16,498 bases of DNA. Origin: DASQVO01 sp035640715. Its GTDB lineage: Bacteria; Actinomycetota; Actinomycetes; Streptosporangiales; Streptosporangiaceae. The DNA lies in assembly GCA_035640715.1 (NCBI GenBank), contig DASQVO010000494.1, positions 1 to 16,498 of the forward strand, written 5' to 3'. Made by a program: the position numbers and the translations under genes. Position 1 is the first letter of the stretch. Each line of letters opens with the position of its first letter. The notes beneath the pieces were generated by a model that did not search any database, had not been told where the DNA came from, and worked only from the letters and a program-made list of their open reading frames with translations. Of this stretch, positions 1 through 6,119 are shown one piece after another.

Positions 1-17
1 GCCGGGCCGGTCCGGCG

Positions 18-965
18 TCAGGTGCCTGGTCTCGCCGGCGCTCGCCGGCGCCGTGCCGGCGTGACCGCTGGCCCGTCCCGGTCTGCGGGCGGCTCCTCGG
101 AAAGCAGCGGTGATCGCGCCAGGGCAACCACCGCGGCCGCCATGATGACTCCGCTGCCCGCCGCGAACAGTATGTGCATCCCGCCCTGGACCTCCTCGTG
201 GAACGCCATTACGCCCCAGAGGATCGACACGATGGGGTCCGACAGGGTCAGCCCGGGCTGGGCCGCGAGGAGCCGCCCGGCGTTCATCGCTGACTGCATC
301 AGGAACATGGCAAGCACGCCGGCGGCGATCATCCCGTAGAGCTGCCAGCTGGACAGCAGCGCGCCGATTCCGTTGGAGAACGTGGTCGTCATCCCTTTCA
401 TCAGCGCCGCCGTCAGCCCGAAGGTCGTCCCTGCGGCGACTCCCAGCACCGCTGCCTGACGGGAGCTGCTCCCCTCGCTGCTCCCGGCGCGTCCGGCTGG
501 GCCATGCCGCCCCCACGCGACGAGCGTGCCGACCACTGCCAGGTTCACGCCGATGCCGATGAGCCAGATGTACCAGTGCACAGTGGCCGATCGGCCTGCC
601 GACGGGGACAGGAAGTACAGCAGGCCGGCCAGGCCCGCCGTCATCGCCACGGTCGAAGCCCATTCCCGCCACCGCATGTGCGACCCGAATACCCAGGAGG
701 CAAGGATCAGCGTGGCCGGCAGTTCCAGCACAAGGATGGGTTCAACGGCGGACAGCTGCCCGGTGCCCAGCGCCGTGGCCTGGAGCAGGAAACCCACGAT
801 CACCAGAAGCACGCCGCCGAACCACACCGGCTCGTGCAGCAGGCTCCGGATGAGCTTCCAGCTCAGGTTTTCCTCCCGCGGCACTTTCTGGTTCGCCTGG
901 CGCTGCAGAACGGAGGCTGTCGCATTCGCGCATGCCGCAAGCACCGCGAGGAGATAGGTCACCAT
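18..965 (-). CDS. DMT-superfamily (EamA-like) membrane transporter
   Basis: This is a 315-residue polytopic inner-membrane protein with about nine or ten hydrophobic helices in two halves, the usual size and layout of drug/metabolite transporters. It begins MVTYLLAVLAACANATASVL, a first membrane helix. A hydrophilic linker rich in Ser, Gly and Arg at about residues 155-170 separates the halves. The C-terminal tail (about residues 290-315) is charged and rich in Pro and Arg, probably cytoplasmic. The open frame extends 93 codons further upstream, but that stretch is Pro/Arg-rich and has no family character. ATG at 965 has a GGGGAG Shine-Dalgarno about 5 nt upstream and starts directly in helix 1, so I chose it. 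The gene is divergent from the aldo/keto reductase across a 227-bp gap. The substrate cannot be read from sequence; efflux of a small metabolite is the family norm. Confidence 0.85.
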   Translation of the reverse strand: MVTYLLAVLAACANATASVLQRQANQKVPREENLSWKLIRSLLHEPVWFGGVLLVIVGFLLQATALGTGQLSAVEPILVLELPATLILASWVFGSHMRWREWASTVAMTAGLAGLLYFLSPSAGRSATVHWYIWLIGIGVNLAVVGTLVAWGRHGPAGRAGSSEGSSSRQAAVLGVAAGTTFGLTAALMKGMTTTFSNGIGALLSSWQLYGMIAAGVLAMFLMQSAMNAGRLLAAQPGLTLSDPIVSILWGVMAFHEEVQGGMHILFAAGSGVIMAAAVVALARSPLLSEEPPADRDGPAVTPARRRRAPARPGT

Positions 966-993
966 GCGCGCTCCCCGTCTCGGCGGCCAGGGC

Positions 994-1038
994 GGTATCC
1001 GGGCCGTTCGGGTTGCCGTCCCGTTTACTGCGGATACC
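994..1038. promoter_or_regulatory. Divergent intergenic region with 8-bp inverted repeat
   Basis: The 227-bp gap between the transporter (-) and the aldo/keto reductase (+) holds GGTATCCG at 994-1001 and its exact reverse complement CGGATACC at 1031-1038, spaced 29 bp apart. Flanking bases add partial symmetry. The arms could be two half-sites for a shared regulator or a weak hairpin. No clear -35/-10 pair was identified for either gene; a GATACT about 40 nt upstream of the reductase start is only a weak -10 candidate. Confidence 0.3.
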
Positions 1039-1192
1039 CGCGATGGGTGCCGTGACACGCCGGCAGATCCGGCGCCTGTGGGCGCGATCCGGCAGGCTGG
1101 CCGAGGCCCGCCAGCCTGCTGCCCGGCTCCCGGGGGCGCCGTCGTAAGTTGGCAGTAGATACTCAGACGACGCGTGCGGGAAGGGCTCCTAC

Positions 1193-2251
1193 ATGGAATA
1201 CCGTCAGCTTGGCCGGAGCGGCCTCCGGATCTCGACGCTGGCACTTGGCACGATGACGTTCGGCGGGAAGGGAAATTTCAGGGCGGTCGGCGCCACCGAT
1301 CTCGAGGGCGCGCGGCGCCAGATCGACATGTGCCTTGACGCCGGAGTGAACTTGATCGACACCGCGGATGTCTACTCCCAGGGCATGGCCGAGGAGATCG
1401 TCGGCCAGGCGATCAAGGGGAAGCGGGACGGCCTGCTGCTGTCCACGAAGGTCCGGATGTCCATGGGCAGCGGGCCGAACGACGCCGGCCTTTCCCGCCA
1501 CCACATCATTGGCGGCGTGGAGGCGAGCCTGCGGCGGCTGGGCACCGACCACATCGACATCTACCACGTGCACGAGTGGGACGGGCAGACGCCGCTGGAA
1601 GAGACGATGGAGACGCTGGACACCCTCGTCCGCTCCGGGAAGGTCCGCTACCTCGCGGCGTCGAACTACTCGGGCTGGCAGCTCATGAAGGCGCTGGCCG
1701 TAGCCGACGCCCACGGCTATCAGCGGTTCGTGGCGCAGCAGATCTACTACTCCCTCGAGGCGCGGGACGCCGAGTACGAGCTTGTGCCGCTCGCACTCGA
1801 CCAGGGCCTCGGCATCCTCGTCTGGAGCCCGCTGGCCGGGGGCCTGCTGTCCGGCAAGTTCCGGCGCAACCAGGAGCAGCCGGAGAACTCACGGCTCCTC
1901 AGTGGGGAGTGGAACGAGCCGCCAGTGCGCGATGAGGACAAGCTCTACGACACGATCGAGGTCCTGATCGACGTCGCCAAGGCCCACGACGTGTCGGCCG
2001 CCCAGGTGGCGCTGGCCTGGCTGCTCGGCAGGCCCGCTGTGACGTCGCTCGTCATCGGCGCCCGCACCGACGCGCAGCTCAGCGACAACCTCGCGGCCGC
2101 GAACCTGGTCCTGAGCACCGATGAGCGCGCGGCACTGGACAAGGTGAGCGCACCGCAGCTCATCTACCCGCATTGGCACCAGGTCAATACCGCCTCCGAC
2201 CGGCTCGGCGCGCCGGACCTGGCCTGGCTCGGCCAGTACCTCAGCAAGTAA
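1193..2251 (+). CDS. Aldo/keto reductase
   Basis: This 352-residue cytosolic NADPH-dependent oxidoreductase of the aldo/keto reductase family has a (beta/alpha)8 barrel and reduces carbonyl compounds. The catalytic tetrad is visible: Asp56 in LIDTADVY, Tyr61, Lys86 in STKV, and His127 in YHVHEW. The N-terminal MEYRQLGRSGLRIS and LALGTMTFGG are the family signature, and the C-terminal nucleotide-site region SLVIGARTDAQLSDN is present. Length is normal (about 310-350). ATG 1193 follows a GGAAGGG purine stretch and fits the family N-terminus exactly. The gene is divergent from a DMT transporter and convergent with an alpha/beta hydrolase. The physiological substrate is unknown; a role in aldehyde or xenobiotic handling alongside its neighbours is inference. 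Confidence 0.93.
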   Translation: MEYRQLGRSGLRISTLALGTMTFGGKGNFRAVGATDLEGARRQIDMCLDAGVNLIDTADVYSQGMAEEIVGQAIKGKRDGLLLSTKVRMSMGSGPNDAGLSRHHIIGGVEASLRRLGTDHIDIYHVHEWDGQTPLEETMETLDTLVRSGKVRYLAASNYSGWQLMKALAVADAHGYQRFVAQQIYYSLEARDAEYELVPLALDQGLGILVWSPLAGGLLSGKFRRNQEQPENSRLLSGEWNEPPVRDEDKLYDTIEVLIDVAKAHDVSAAQVALAWLLGRPAVTSLVIGARTDAQLSDNLAAANLVLSTDERAALDKVSAPQLIYPHWHQVNTASDRLGAPDLAWLGQYLSK

Positions 2252-2315
2252 ACGCGCCGCCGGCCGGTGCAGGCCAGTCACCGGAAGGCAGGCCTGGCCG
2301 AACGATGCCGTGGTG

Positions 2316-2348
2316 GCAGCCGCGGGCCCGTGCGAGGCCCGTGGCTGC
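2316..2348. terminator. Bidirectional hairpin terminator between convergent genes
   Basis: A 13-bp stem (2316-2328 with 2336-2348, one G-U pair) closes a 7-nt loop, CGTGCGA. It lies between the convergent ends of the aldo/keto reductase and the alpha/beta hydrolase. There is no T-run, as is common for terminators of high-GC actinobacteria, so the assignment rests on position and stem strength. Confidence 0.6.
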
Positions 2349-2359
2349 TCCCGGGTCGG

Positions 2360-3235
2360 TCACCTGGCGTCCTTGAGGATTGTTGCGACGGTTTCGGGCT
2401 GGTCGGCTTGCGGCCAGTGCGAGGCGCCGTCGATCAGGTGCAGGCTGGCGTGGCTGAACAGGCTGGCGAGGTGGCGGGCGAGGCTGGGGCTGAGGTAGTT
2501 GTCGCGGGCGCCGTAGATGAGCGAGACGGGCACGTCGAGGTCGGCTAGCCGGCCGCTGGCGATCGTGGCGTCTTGTTCGGCGAGGGCCGGGAACAGCGCT
2601 CCGGTCCAGGCCCGGATCGCGGCGAGCGCGTCGGTGGTGCCGCCTTCGCCGAAGAACTGAGGGACGACCGAGGTCAGCTCGACTCCTTCAGGGGCGAGCG
2701 GGTCGAGCCCGAACTGGCGCCCGGTGTGCGCGAGCAGCCACATCCGCTGGTCAGGGTCGCTGGTCATGGCGTCGGCGAGCGGGGTGAGGCCGGGGTCGGC
2801 GAACAGCCGGATCATTTCGGGGAGCCGCAGCTGCGGGGCGGTGCCGTAGTAGGTGTTCATCAGCACGAGCCGACTGACTCGGTCCGGGTTGCCGAGGGTG
2901 ACGTTGACCGCGACGGGCCCGCCGGCATCGTGGCCGGCTAGCACCGCCTTGCCGATCTTCAGGTGATCGAGCACCGCGGTCAGCTCCGCCTCGTGCTGTG
3001 CGGGATCGGGGGGAACGGGCCGGCCGGAGTGCCCGTAGCCGAGGAAGTCGAAGGCGACGGCGCGGCGCGGGGCCAGGTGCGGGATGAGCTTGCGGTAGAT
3101 GCGCCAGTCGTCGGGGAAGCCGTGCATCAGCACGATCGCCGGCTCTACGCCGGGCTGGTCAATGACGTGCAGGTCGCCGCCGGGTGCCTGGATCCGGTGC
3201 GTGGTGCAGGAGTTCTCTGGGTGCGTCACGGCCAT
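2360..3235 (-). CDS. Alpha/beta hydrolase with Asp nucleophile (epoxide hydrolase / haloalkane dehalogenase type)
   Basis: This is a 291-residue soluble hydrolase. The nucleophile elbow is GHDAGG, with Asp103 where esterases carry Ser. This is the arrangement of epoxide hydrolases and haloalkane dehalogenases, which form a covalent alkyl-enzyme ester. The oxyanion-hole motif HGFP is at 38-41, the acid Asp245 is in YGARDNYL, and the base His273 is in GASHWP. A cap domain spans about residues 135-225. ATG 3235 has GGAAGAA about 8 nt upstream. The gene is transcribed away from an HxlR regulator, and two 25-bp palindromic repeats lie in the shared promoter region, so control by that regulator is likely. 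Epoxide versus halide substrate cannot be settled by eye. Confidence 0.88.
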   Translation of the reverse strand: MAVTHPENSCTTHRIQAPGGDLHVIDQPGVEPAIVLMHGFPDDWRIYRKLIPHLAPRRAVAFDFLGYGHSGRPVPPDPAQHEAELTAVLDHLKIGKAVLAGHDAGGPVAVNVTLGNPDRVSRLVLMNTYYGTAPQLRLPEMIRLFADPGLTPLADAMTSDPDQRMWLLAHTGRQFGLDPLAPEGVELTSVVPQFFGEGGTTDALAAIRAWTGALFPALAEQDATIASGRLADLDVPVSLIYGARDNYLSPSLARHLASLFSHASLHLIDGASHWPQADQPETVATILKDAR

Positions 3236-3313
3236 GGCAGCGTTCTTCCGTGATCAAAGGCGAGTGGCCCGTGGTCAATGGCGGGTATCACGTGCTCCAT
3301 GACGGCGTCCCCC

Positions 3314-3338
3314 AGTTAGTAGCTTGAAAAGACTTACT
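3314..3338. promoter_or_regulatory. Candidate HxlR operator, copy 1
   Basis: This 25-bp element begins AGTTAGT and ends AGACTTACT, with imperfect dyad symmetry between its ends (AGTTAGT against AGTAAGT in reverse complement). A second copy of the same length lies 46 bp further on at 3360. Both sit in the AT-richer gap between the divergent hydrolase and HxlR genes, the expected position for the regulator's binding sites. Binding itself is inferred. Confidence 0.6.
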
Positions 3339-3359
3339 GAGTCGACCCTCCCACGAGCT

Positions 3360-3384
3360 AGTTAGTCTTGTCAAGAGACTTACT
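3360..3384. promoter_or_regulatory. Candidate HxlR operator, copy 2, overlapping the hxlR promoter
   Basis: This copy matches copy 1 exactly in the first 7 and last 9 bases and is itself close to a perfect palindrome (18 of 25 positions identical to its reverse complement). It covers a possible -35 (TTGTCA, 3368-3373). A possible -10 (TATCTT, 3389-3394) lies 15 bp on, which is somewhat short spacing. Transcription would then begin near 3401, giving a leaderless mRNA. Binding here would block the regulator's own promoter, implying autoregulation. Confidence 0.55.
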
Positions 3385-3400
3385 TCGGTATCTTTCTGTC

Positions 3401-3865
3401 ATGCGCATGACGAGCCTGGCGGAGTGGAACTGCTCGATCGCCCGCACGCTGGACGTGGTGGGCGAGTGGTGGACCCTGCTGATCCTGCGGGACGCCTTCC
3501 GCGGCACCCGCCGCTTCGATGACTTCCAGGCCAGCCTGAGCCTGGCCCGCAGCGTGCTTACCGCCCGGCTGCAGAAACTTACCGACCAGGGCGTGCTCGA
3601 GCGGCGTGCCTACAGCCAGCACCCGCCCCGCTACGAGTACCACCTGACCGAGAAGGGCCGGGCGCTGTTCCCGGTCATCGCGGCACTGCTGGCCTGGGGA
3701 GACGAATGGGCGCCCACGCCGGGCGGGCCGCCGGCCGTGCTCGTCCACGACACCTGCGGGAACATCACCGCACCGATGCTGACCTGCCCGCACTGCCACG
3801 GCGAGGTCAGCGCCGCCAACACCCACAGCCAGCCCGGGCCGGGAAGCCGCCCCGCCACCATCTGA
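3401..3865 (+). CDS. HxlR-family winged-helix transcriptional regulator
   Basis: This 154-residue DNA-binding protein carries the HxlR (PF01638) domain at about residues 10-105: NCSIARTLDVVGEWWTLLIL, then the recognition-helix region and the wing with RYEYHLTEKG. Cys11 occupies the conserved N-terminal cysteine position that senses oxidants or electrophiles in some characterised HxlR proteins. The C-terminus has Cys119, Cys129 and Cys132 (HDTCG...CPHC), a possible metal knuckle also seen in related regulators. An upstream TTG at 3368 is in frame, but it would place the operator inside the gene, so I chose ATG 3401 (ATG 3407 is also possible). There is no Shine-Dalgarno, which fits a leaderless transcript. 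The divergent epoxide-hydrolase-like gene is the probable target. Confidence 0.9.
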   Translation: MRMTSLAEWNCSIARTLDVVGEWWTLLILRDAFRGTRRFDDFQASLSLARSVLTARLQKLTDQGVLERRAYSQHPPRYEYHLTEKGRALFPVIAALLAWGDEWAPTPGGPPAVLVHDTCGNITAPMLTCPHCHGEVSAANTHSQPGPGSRPATI

Positions 3866-4133
3866 GCAGGCCGGTGACGGCCACGCAAGCGCCACGCAGA
3901 GGCGGGCACCGCCCTGGGCCGCAGGTGTGGCGTCCGGCCACCGCGTTGGCAACAGTGAGCGATCCGCGCTGCAGCGGGGCCGCTGGTCACGCGGACCGGT
4001 TGAGGTCCTTTCGCATCACCGGACGGTCAGGCTTGCGTCGGGCCACGACCTGATAGCTCGGTGAGGACTGGCGTCGCGTGCCCGCCCTTACGCTGACGGC
4101 GGCCTGGGCCGCTCGGCTAGGCGCGCAGTAGCG
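3866..4133. other. Intergenic region with no recognised gene
   Basis: These 268 bases lie between the convergent ends of the HxlR gene and the STAS-protein gene. I see no open frame with actinobacterial codon bias that is not antisense to a neighbour. A short palindrome GCGGCC-TG-GGCCGC at 4099-4112, just past the STAS stop, could act as a weak terminator. Confidence 0.5.
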
Positions 4134-4844
4134 TCACCCGGCATCGTTGAGCGGTGGAGGGTTGCGGCCGCGGGTGGTGAATGCGGTGTCGCGGATCTCG
4201 CGGATGGTGTCGTCGAGGTGCCCGAGGGCTTCGGCGATGCGCTGCCTGGTCACCTCTGCGGGCAGGTCGGTGGTGGCCTGCAGGCTGAGCGCGACGTGGA
4301 AAAGGCGGGTAATGACCGTGTCGAGCAGTTCCCGGCTGCGGCGTTCGTGCTCTGCTGTGACTGCGGCCCTGGCCAGGCTGGCGAGGTCCTGGAGCTGCTG
4401 GGCCCCGGTGAGATCGCGGATTAGGTGGCCATCGGTTCCCGTCCGGCCCCAGTTGTCGCCGCGCTTGGCGGGTCTCCTCTGGGTGAGCACCGCCGCTGGC
4501 ACGCCGGCGGCGGCCGTGGCCGTCTCCAGGGACGGGTAGATGGAGACCAGACGGTCCACGCCGCTGAGGCTGAGCACGCGCCGGACGATCTGGGCGGTGA
4601 CCACCAGCCGCAGCTCCGTGCCGCTGATGACGGCCTGCTGAAAGGCGCACACTACGGCATCCGCGCCAGCGTGATCACATGAGATCGTCGCGGTCATGTC
4701 CGCGATCAGCGCCTTTACGCCGTGGTTGATGACCGATAGCAGCTCGTCCTGGATCTGCTTGGCGTTGGACTCGTCTATATGCTCTGGAAGCTCCAGGACC
4801 GCCTGCTGGCCGGCCCATTGCACCGGGTAGATGTCCTCAAGCAT
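4134..4844 (-). CDS. STAS-domain protein with C-terminal degenerate histidine-kinase dimerisation segment
   Basis: This is a 236-residue cytosolic protein. Residues about 5-120 look like a STAS (anti-sigma-factor antagonist) domain, but the usual DSSG/DSAG phosphoacceptor motif reads CDHAG (56-60), so the serine is gone. Residues about 160-225 resemble the dimerisation helices of DevS-type sensor kinases: ERRSRELLDTVITRLF, then LSLQ, then DDTIREIRDTAF. The phosphorylated His of RxLHD is Leu174 here, and no ATPase domain follows. I chose ATG 4844 because the STAS fold begins there. The frame is open back to ATG 4925, which would add 27 residues of no family character. The gene is divergent from two GAF-ANTAR genes. 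A phosphorylation-independent dimeric adaptor is inference. Confidence 0.75.
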   Translation of the reverse strand: MLEDIYPVQWAGQQAVLELPEHIDESNAKQIQDELLSVINHGVKALIADMTATISCDHAGADAVVCAFQQAVISGTELRLVVTAQIVRRVLSLSGVDRLVSIYPSLETATAAAGVPAAVLTQRRPAKRGDNWGRTGTDGHLIRDLTGAQQLQDLASLARAAVTAEHERRSRELLDTVITRLFHVALSLQATTDLPAEVTRQRIAEALGHLDDTIREIRDTAFTTRGRNPPPLNDAG

Positions 4845-5024
4845 GGCAGCGCCCCAGGCGTGCCCGGCACGCCGCGAGTGGGTGGTTACTGCGGTCGCGC
4901 ATCGCGCGGCTTCTGGGTGGCGCATCGCTAAAAACCCCGTATCCGATCCGGCCGTGACCGCCGGGCCGCCAGGGTCTGGAGCGGCGCCGTCCCTGCACCC
5001 GCGTTCTGGCCTGATGCAGGATGT

Positions 5025-5054
5025 TTGCGAACACTTATCCGATTTGACTATACG
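5025..5054 (+). promoter_or_regulatory. Candidate promoter of the GAF-ANTAR leader
   Basis: TTGCGA (5025-5030) and TATACG (5049-5054) are spaced 18 bp apart in a locally AT-richer stretch, a plausible housekeeping-type promoter. Its transcript would carry a leader of about 180 nt before the leader ORF at 5241. The rest of the roughly 400-bp gap between the STAS start and 5241 shows no gene. This is a by-eye motif only. Confidence 0.35.
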
Positions 5055-5161
5055 CCGCTGCCCTGGCCCTGGGTAGCCCCGACCTGATTAATCCAGGGTT
5101 AACAGCTGCCAGCACGATGGTGAATGCCGCCTATCTGTGGCGTAGCGTGGGAGGCGAGAAG

Positions 5162-5202
5162 GGCCCGGTTACCCGGGCCTGGAACGGCGTTGAGTCCGGT
5201 CC
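5162..5202 (+). promoter_or_regulatory. Two tandem hairpins in the GAF-ANTAR leader RNA
   Basis: Hairpin 1 is perfect: GGCCCGG (5162-5168), loop TTAC, CCGGGCC (5173-5179). Hairpin 2 starts 2 nt later: GGAACGG (5181-5187), an 8-nt loop, CCGGTCC (5196-5202), with one A-G mismatch. A pyrimidine-rich run (CCTTCCTTTCTC, 5212-5223) and the strong Shine-Dalgarno at 5228 follow. ANTAR proteins bind paired RNA hairpins, so this could be an autogenous target. However, the loops are not the hexaloops described for ANTAR sites. Confidence 0.4.
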
Positions 5203-5240
5203 CTGCTGATGCCTTCCTTTCTCAGGCGGAGGAGACGGCA

Positions 5241-5303
5241 GTGAGCGATTGCACGATGTCGCGGGCCGTGCGCCGAGGCCCTGGCCTGGGATCGTGGTGC
5301 TGA
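5241..5303 (+). CDS. 20-codon leader ORF directly upstream of and in frame with the GAF-ANTAR gene
   Basis: GTG 5241 is preceded by GGAGGAG (5228-5234) at 6-nt spacing, the best Shine-Dalgarno in this region. It opens 20 codons (MSDCTMSRAV, then an Arg/Gly-rich end and a terminal Trp-Cys). TGA at 5301-5303 directly abuts ATG 5304 of the GAF-ANTAR gene, in the same frame. The ATG has no good ribosome site of its own, so its translation probably depends on reinitiation after this ORF. Alternatively, the gene once began at GTG 5241 and acquired a nonsense codon. The leader has no recognisable domain. Confidence 0.55.
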   Translation: MSDCTMSRAVRRGPGLGSWC

Positions 5304-5996
5304 ATGGCCGGTGACAGGCTTCACCGGGTCCTGGCGGCGCTGTCCGCCGGGGGAGATGGGTGGTCTTCGGCCTGGCTGTGCGGGGCATGCCCGGGGATCC
5401 TGGGCGTGAACGGAGCCGGGGTCATGCTCATGTCGGGTGACATCCCGCGGGGGTCGTTGTGCGCCACCGATCAGGTGAGCCACCTTATCGAGGAACTGCA
5501 GTACACGCTGGGCGAGGGCCCGTGCGTCGATGCCTACCAGCAGGGCAGGGTGGTGGCCGAGCCCGACCTGGCCGATCCGGTGGCCCGCCGGTGGCCTGCC
5601 TTCACCCTGCCGGCGCTGCAGGCGGGTGTGCGGGCAGTCTTCGGGTTCCCGCTGCGAGTCGGAACGGTGCACCTGGGGGCGCTCAACCTCTACCGGGAGG
5701 TGCCCGGGCCGATGACCGGCGACCAGCACGCCGACGCGCTCGTGGTGGCCGATGTGGCCGCCCGCTGGGTGCTGGAGGCCCAGGCCGGCGCCTCCCCTGA
5801 CACAGTGGCCGAGGAACTGGAGGCCGGCGCCGACTTCCACTTCGCGGTGCACAACGCGGCCGGCATTGTCTCGGTCCAGGAGGCCATCAGCGTGACCGAG
5901 GCGCTCATCCGCCTGCGGGCGTTCGCGTTCAGCAGCGATCGCCTGCTCGCTGACGTGGCCCAGGATGTCATCGCCGGCATACTCCGGCTGGGATGA
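5304..5996 (+). CDS. GAF-ANTAR domain regulator (putative RNA-binding antiterminator)
   Basis: This 230-residue cytosolic regulator has a GAF sensory domain at about residues 20-160, with the typical ELQYTLGEGPCVDAYQQG and RWPAFTLPALQAGVRAVFGF stretches. A C-terminal ANTAR domain at about 178-230 (HNAAGIVSVQEAISVTEALI, RLRAFAF, LADVAQDVI) follows. ANTAR three-helix domains bind RNA hairpins and prevent transcription termination. This copy belongs to the VSVQ subtype common in actinobacteria rather than the EQAKG subtype of the next gene. ATG 5304 matches the family N-terminus (DRLHRVLAAL). Translation appears coupled to a leader ORF ending at 5303. The gene is followed at 120 bp by a second GAF-ANTAR gene. 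The GAF ligand is unknown. Confidence 0.9.
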   Translation: MAGDRLHRVLAALSAGGDGWSSAWLCGACPGILGVNGAGVMLMSGDIPRGSLCATDQVSHLIEELQYTLGEGPCVDAYQQGRVVAEPDLADPVARRWPAFTLPALQAGVRAVFGFPLRVGTVHLGALNLYREVPGPMTGDQHADALVVADVAARWVLEAQAGASPDTVAEELEAGADFHFAVHNAAGIVSVQEAISVTEALIRLRAFAFSSDRLLADVAQDVIAGILRLG

Positions 5997-5997
5997 T

Positions 5998-6020
5998 CCC
6001 GCCCGGCGCGCCGGGGCGGG
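5998..6020 (+). terminator. GC-rich hairpin after the first GAF-ANTAR gene
   Basis: CCCGCCC (5998-6004) pairs with GGGCGGG (6014-6020), and the stem continues past one bulged G to a small GC loop. The hairpin starts 2 nt after the stop codon. There is no T-run. It could be a terminator, possibly one subject to antitermination, since the next gene lies on the same strand. Confidence 0.45.
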
Positions 6021-6046
6021 CACAAACTTCCGGTAGGATGATACCA

Positions 6047-6094
6047 CGGGGCATGGCCCCGGTCGGCGCTCGCTCGCGGCCCCTGACGGGCCGC
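6047..6094 (+). promoter_or_regulatory. Two tandem hairpins in front of the second GAF-ANTAR gene
   Basis: Hairpin A is CGGGGC-ATG-GCCCCG (6047-6061). Hairpin B is GCGGCCC-CTGAC-GGGCCGC (6076-6094), ending 10 nt before the G-run ribosome site at 6105-6110. With the hairpin at 5998 this makes three strong stems within 100 nt of leader. The proximity to ANTAR genes suggests RNA-level control; loop sizes (3 and 5) do not match the known ANTAR dual hexaloop. Confidence 0.4.
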
Positions 6095-6119
6095 TGGGCG
6101 CTCAGGGGGGTGCGTGAAG

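Noticed and set aside
18..1244. A longer 408-residue form of the DMT transporter
   Set aside because: The extra 93 residues are low-complexity, overlap the divergent reductase gene start, and lie before a good ribosome site at ATG 965.
4099..4112. Short palindrome GCGGCC-TG-GGCCGC as a terminator
   Set aside because: It is too short, with a 2-nt centre, to list as a separate feature; it is only mentioned in the gap description.
5022..5033. TGTTTGCGAACA as a LexA/SOS box
   Set aside because: It is an imperfect palindrome and lacks the GAAC-N4-GTTC arrangement of actinobacterial SOS boxes; no SOS gene is nearby.
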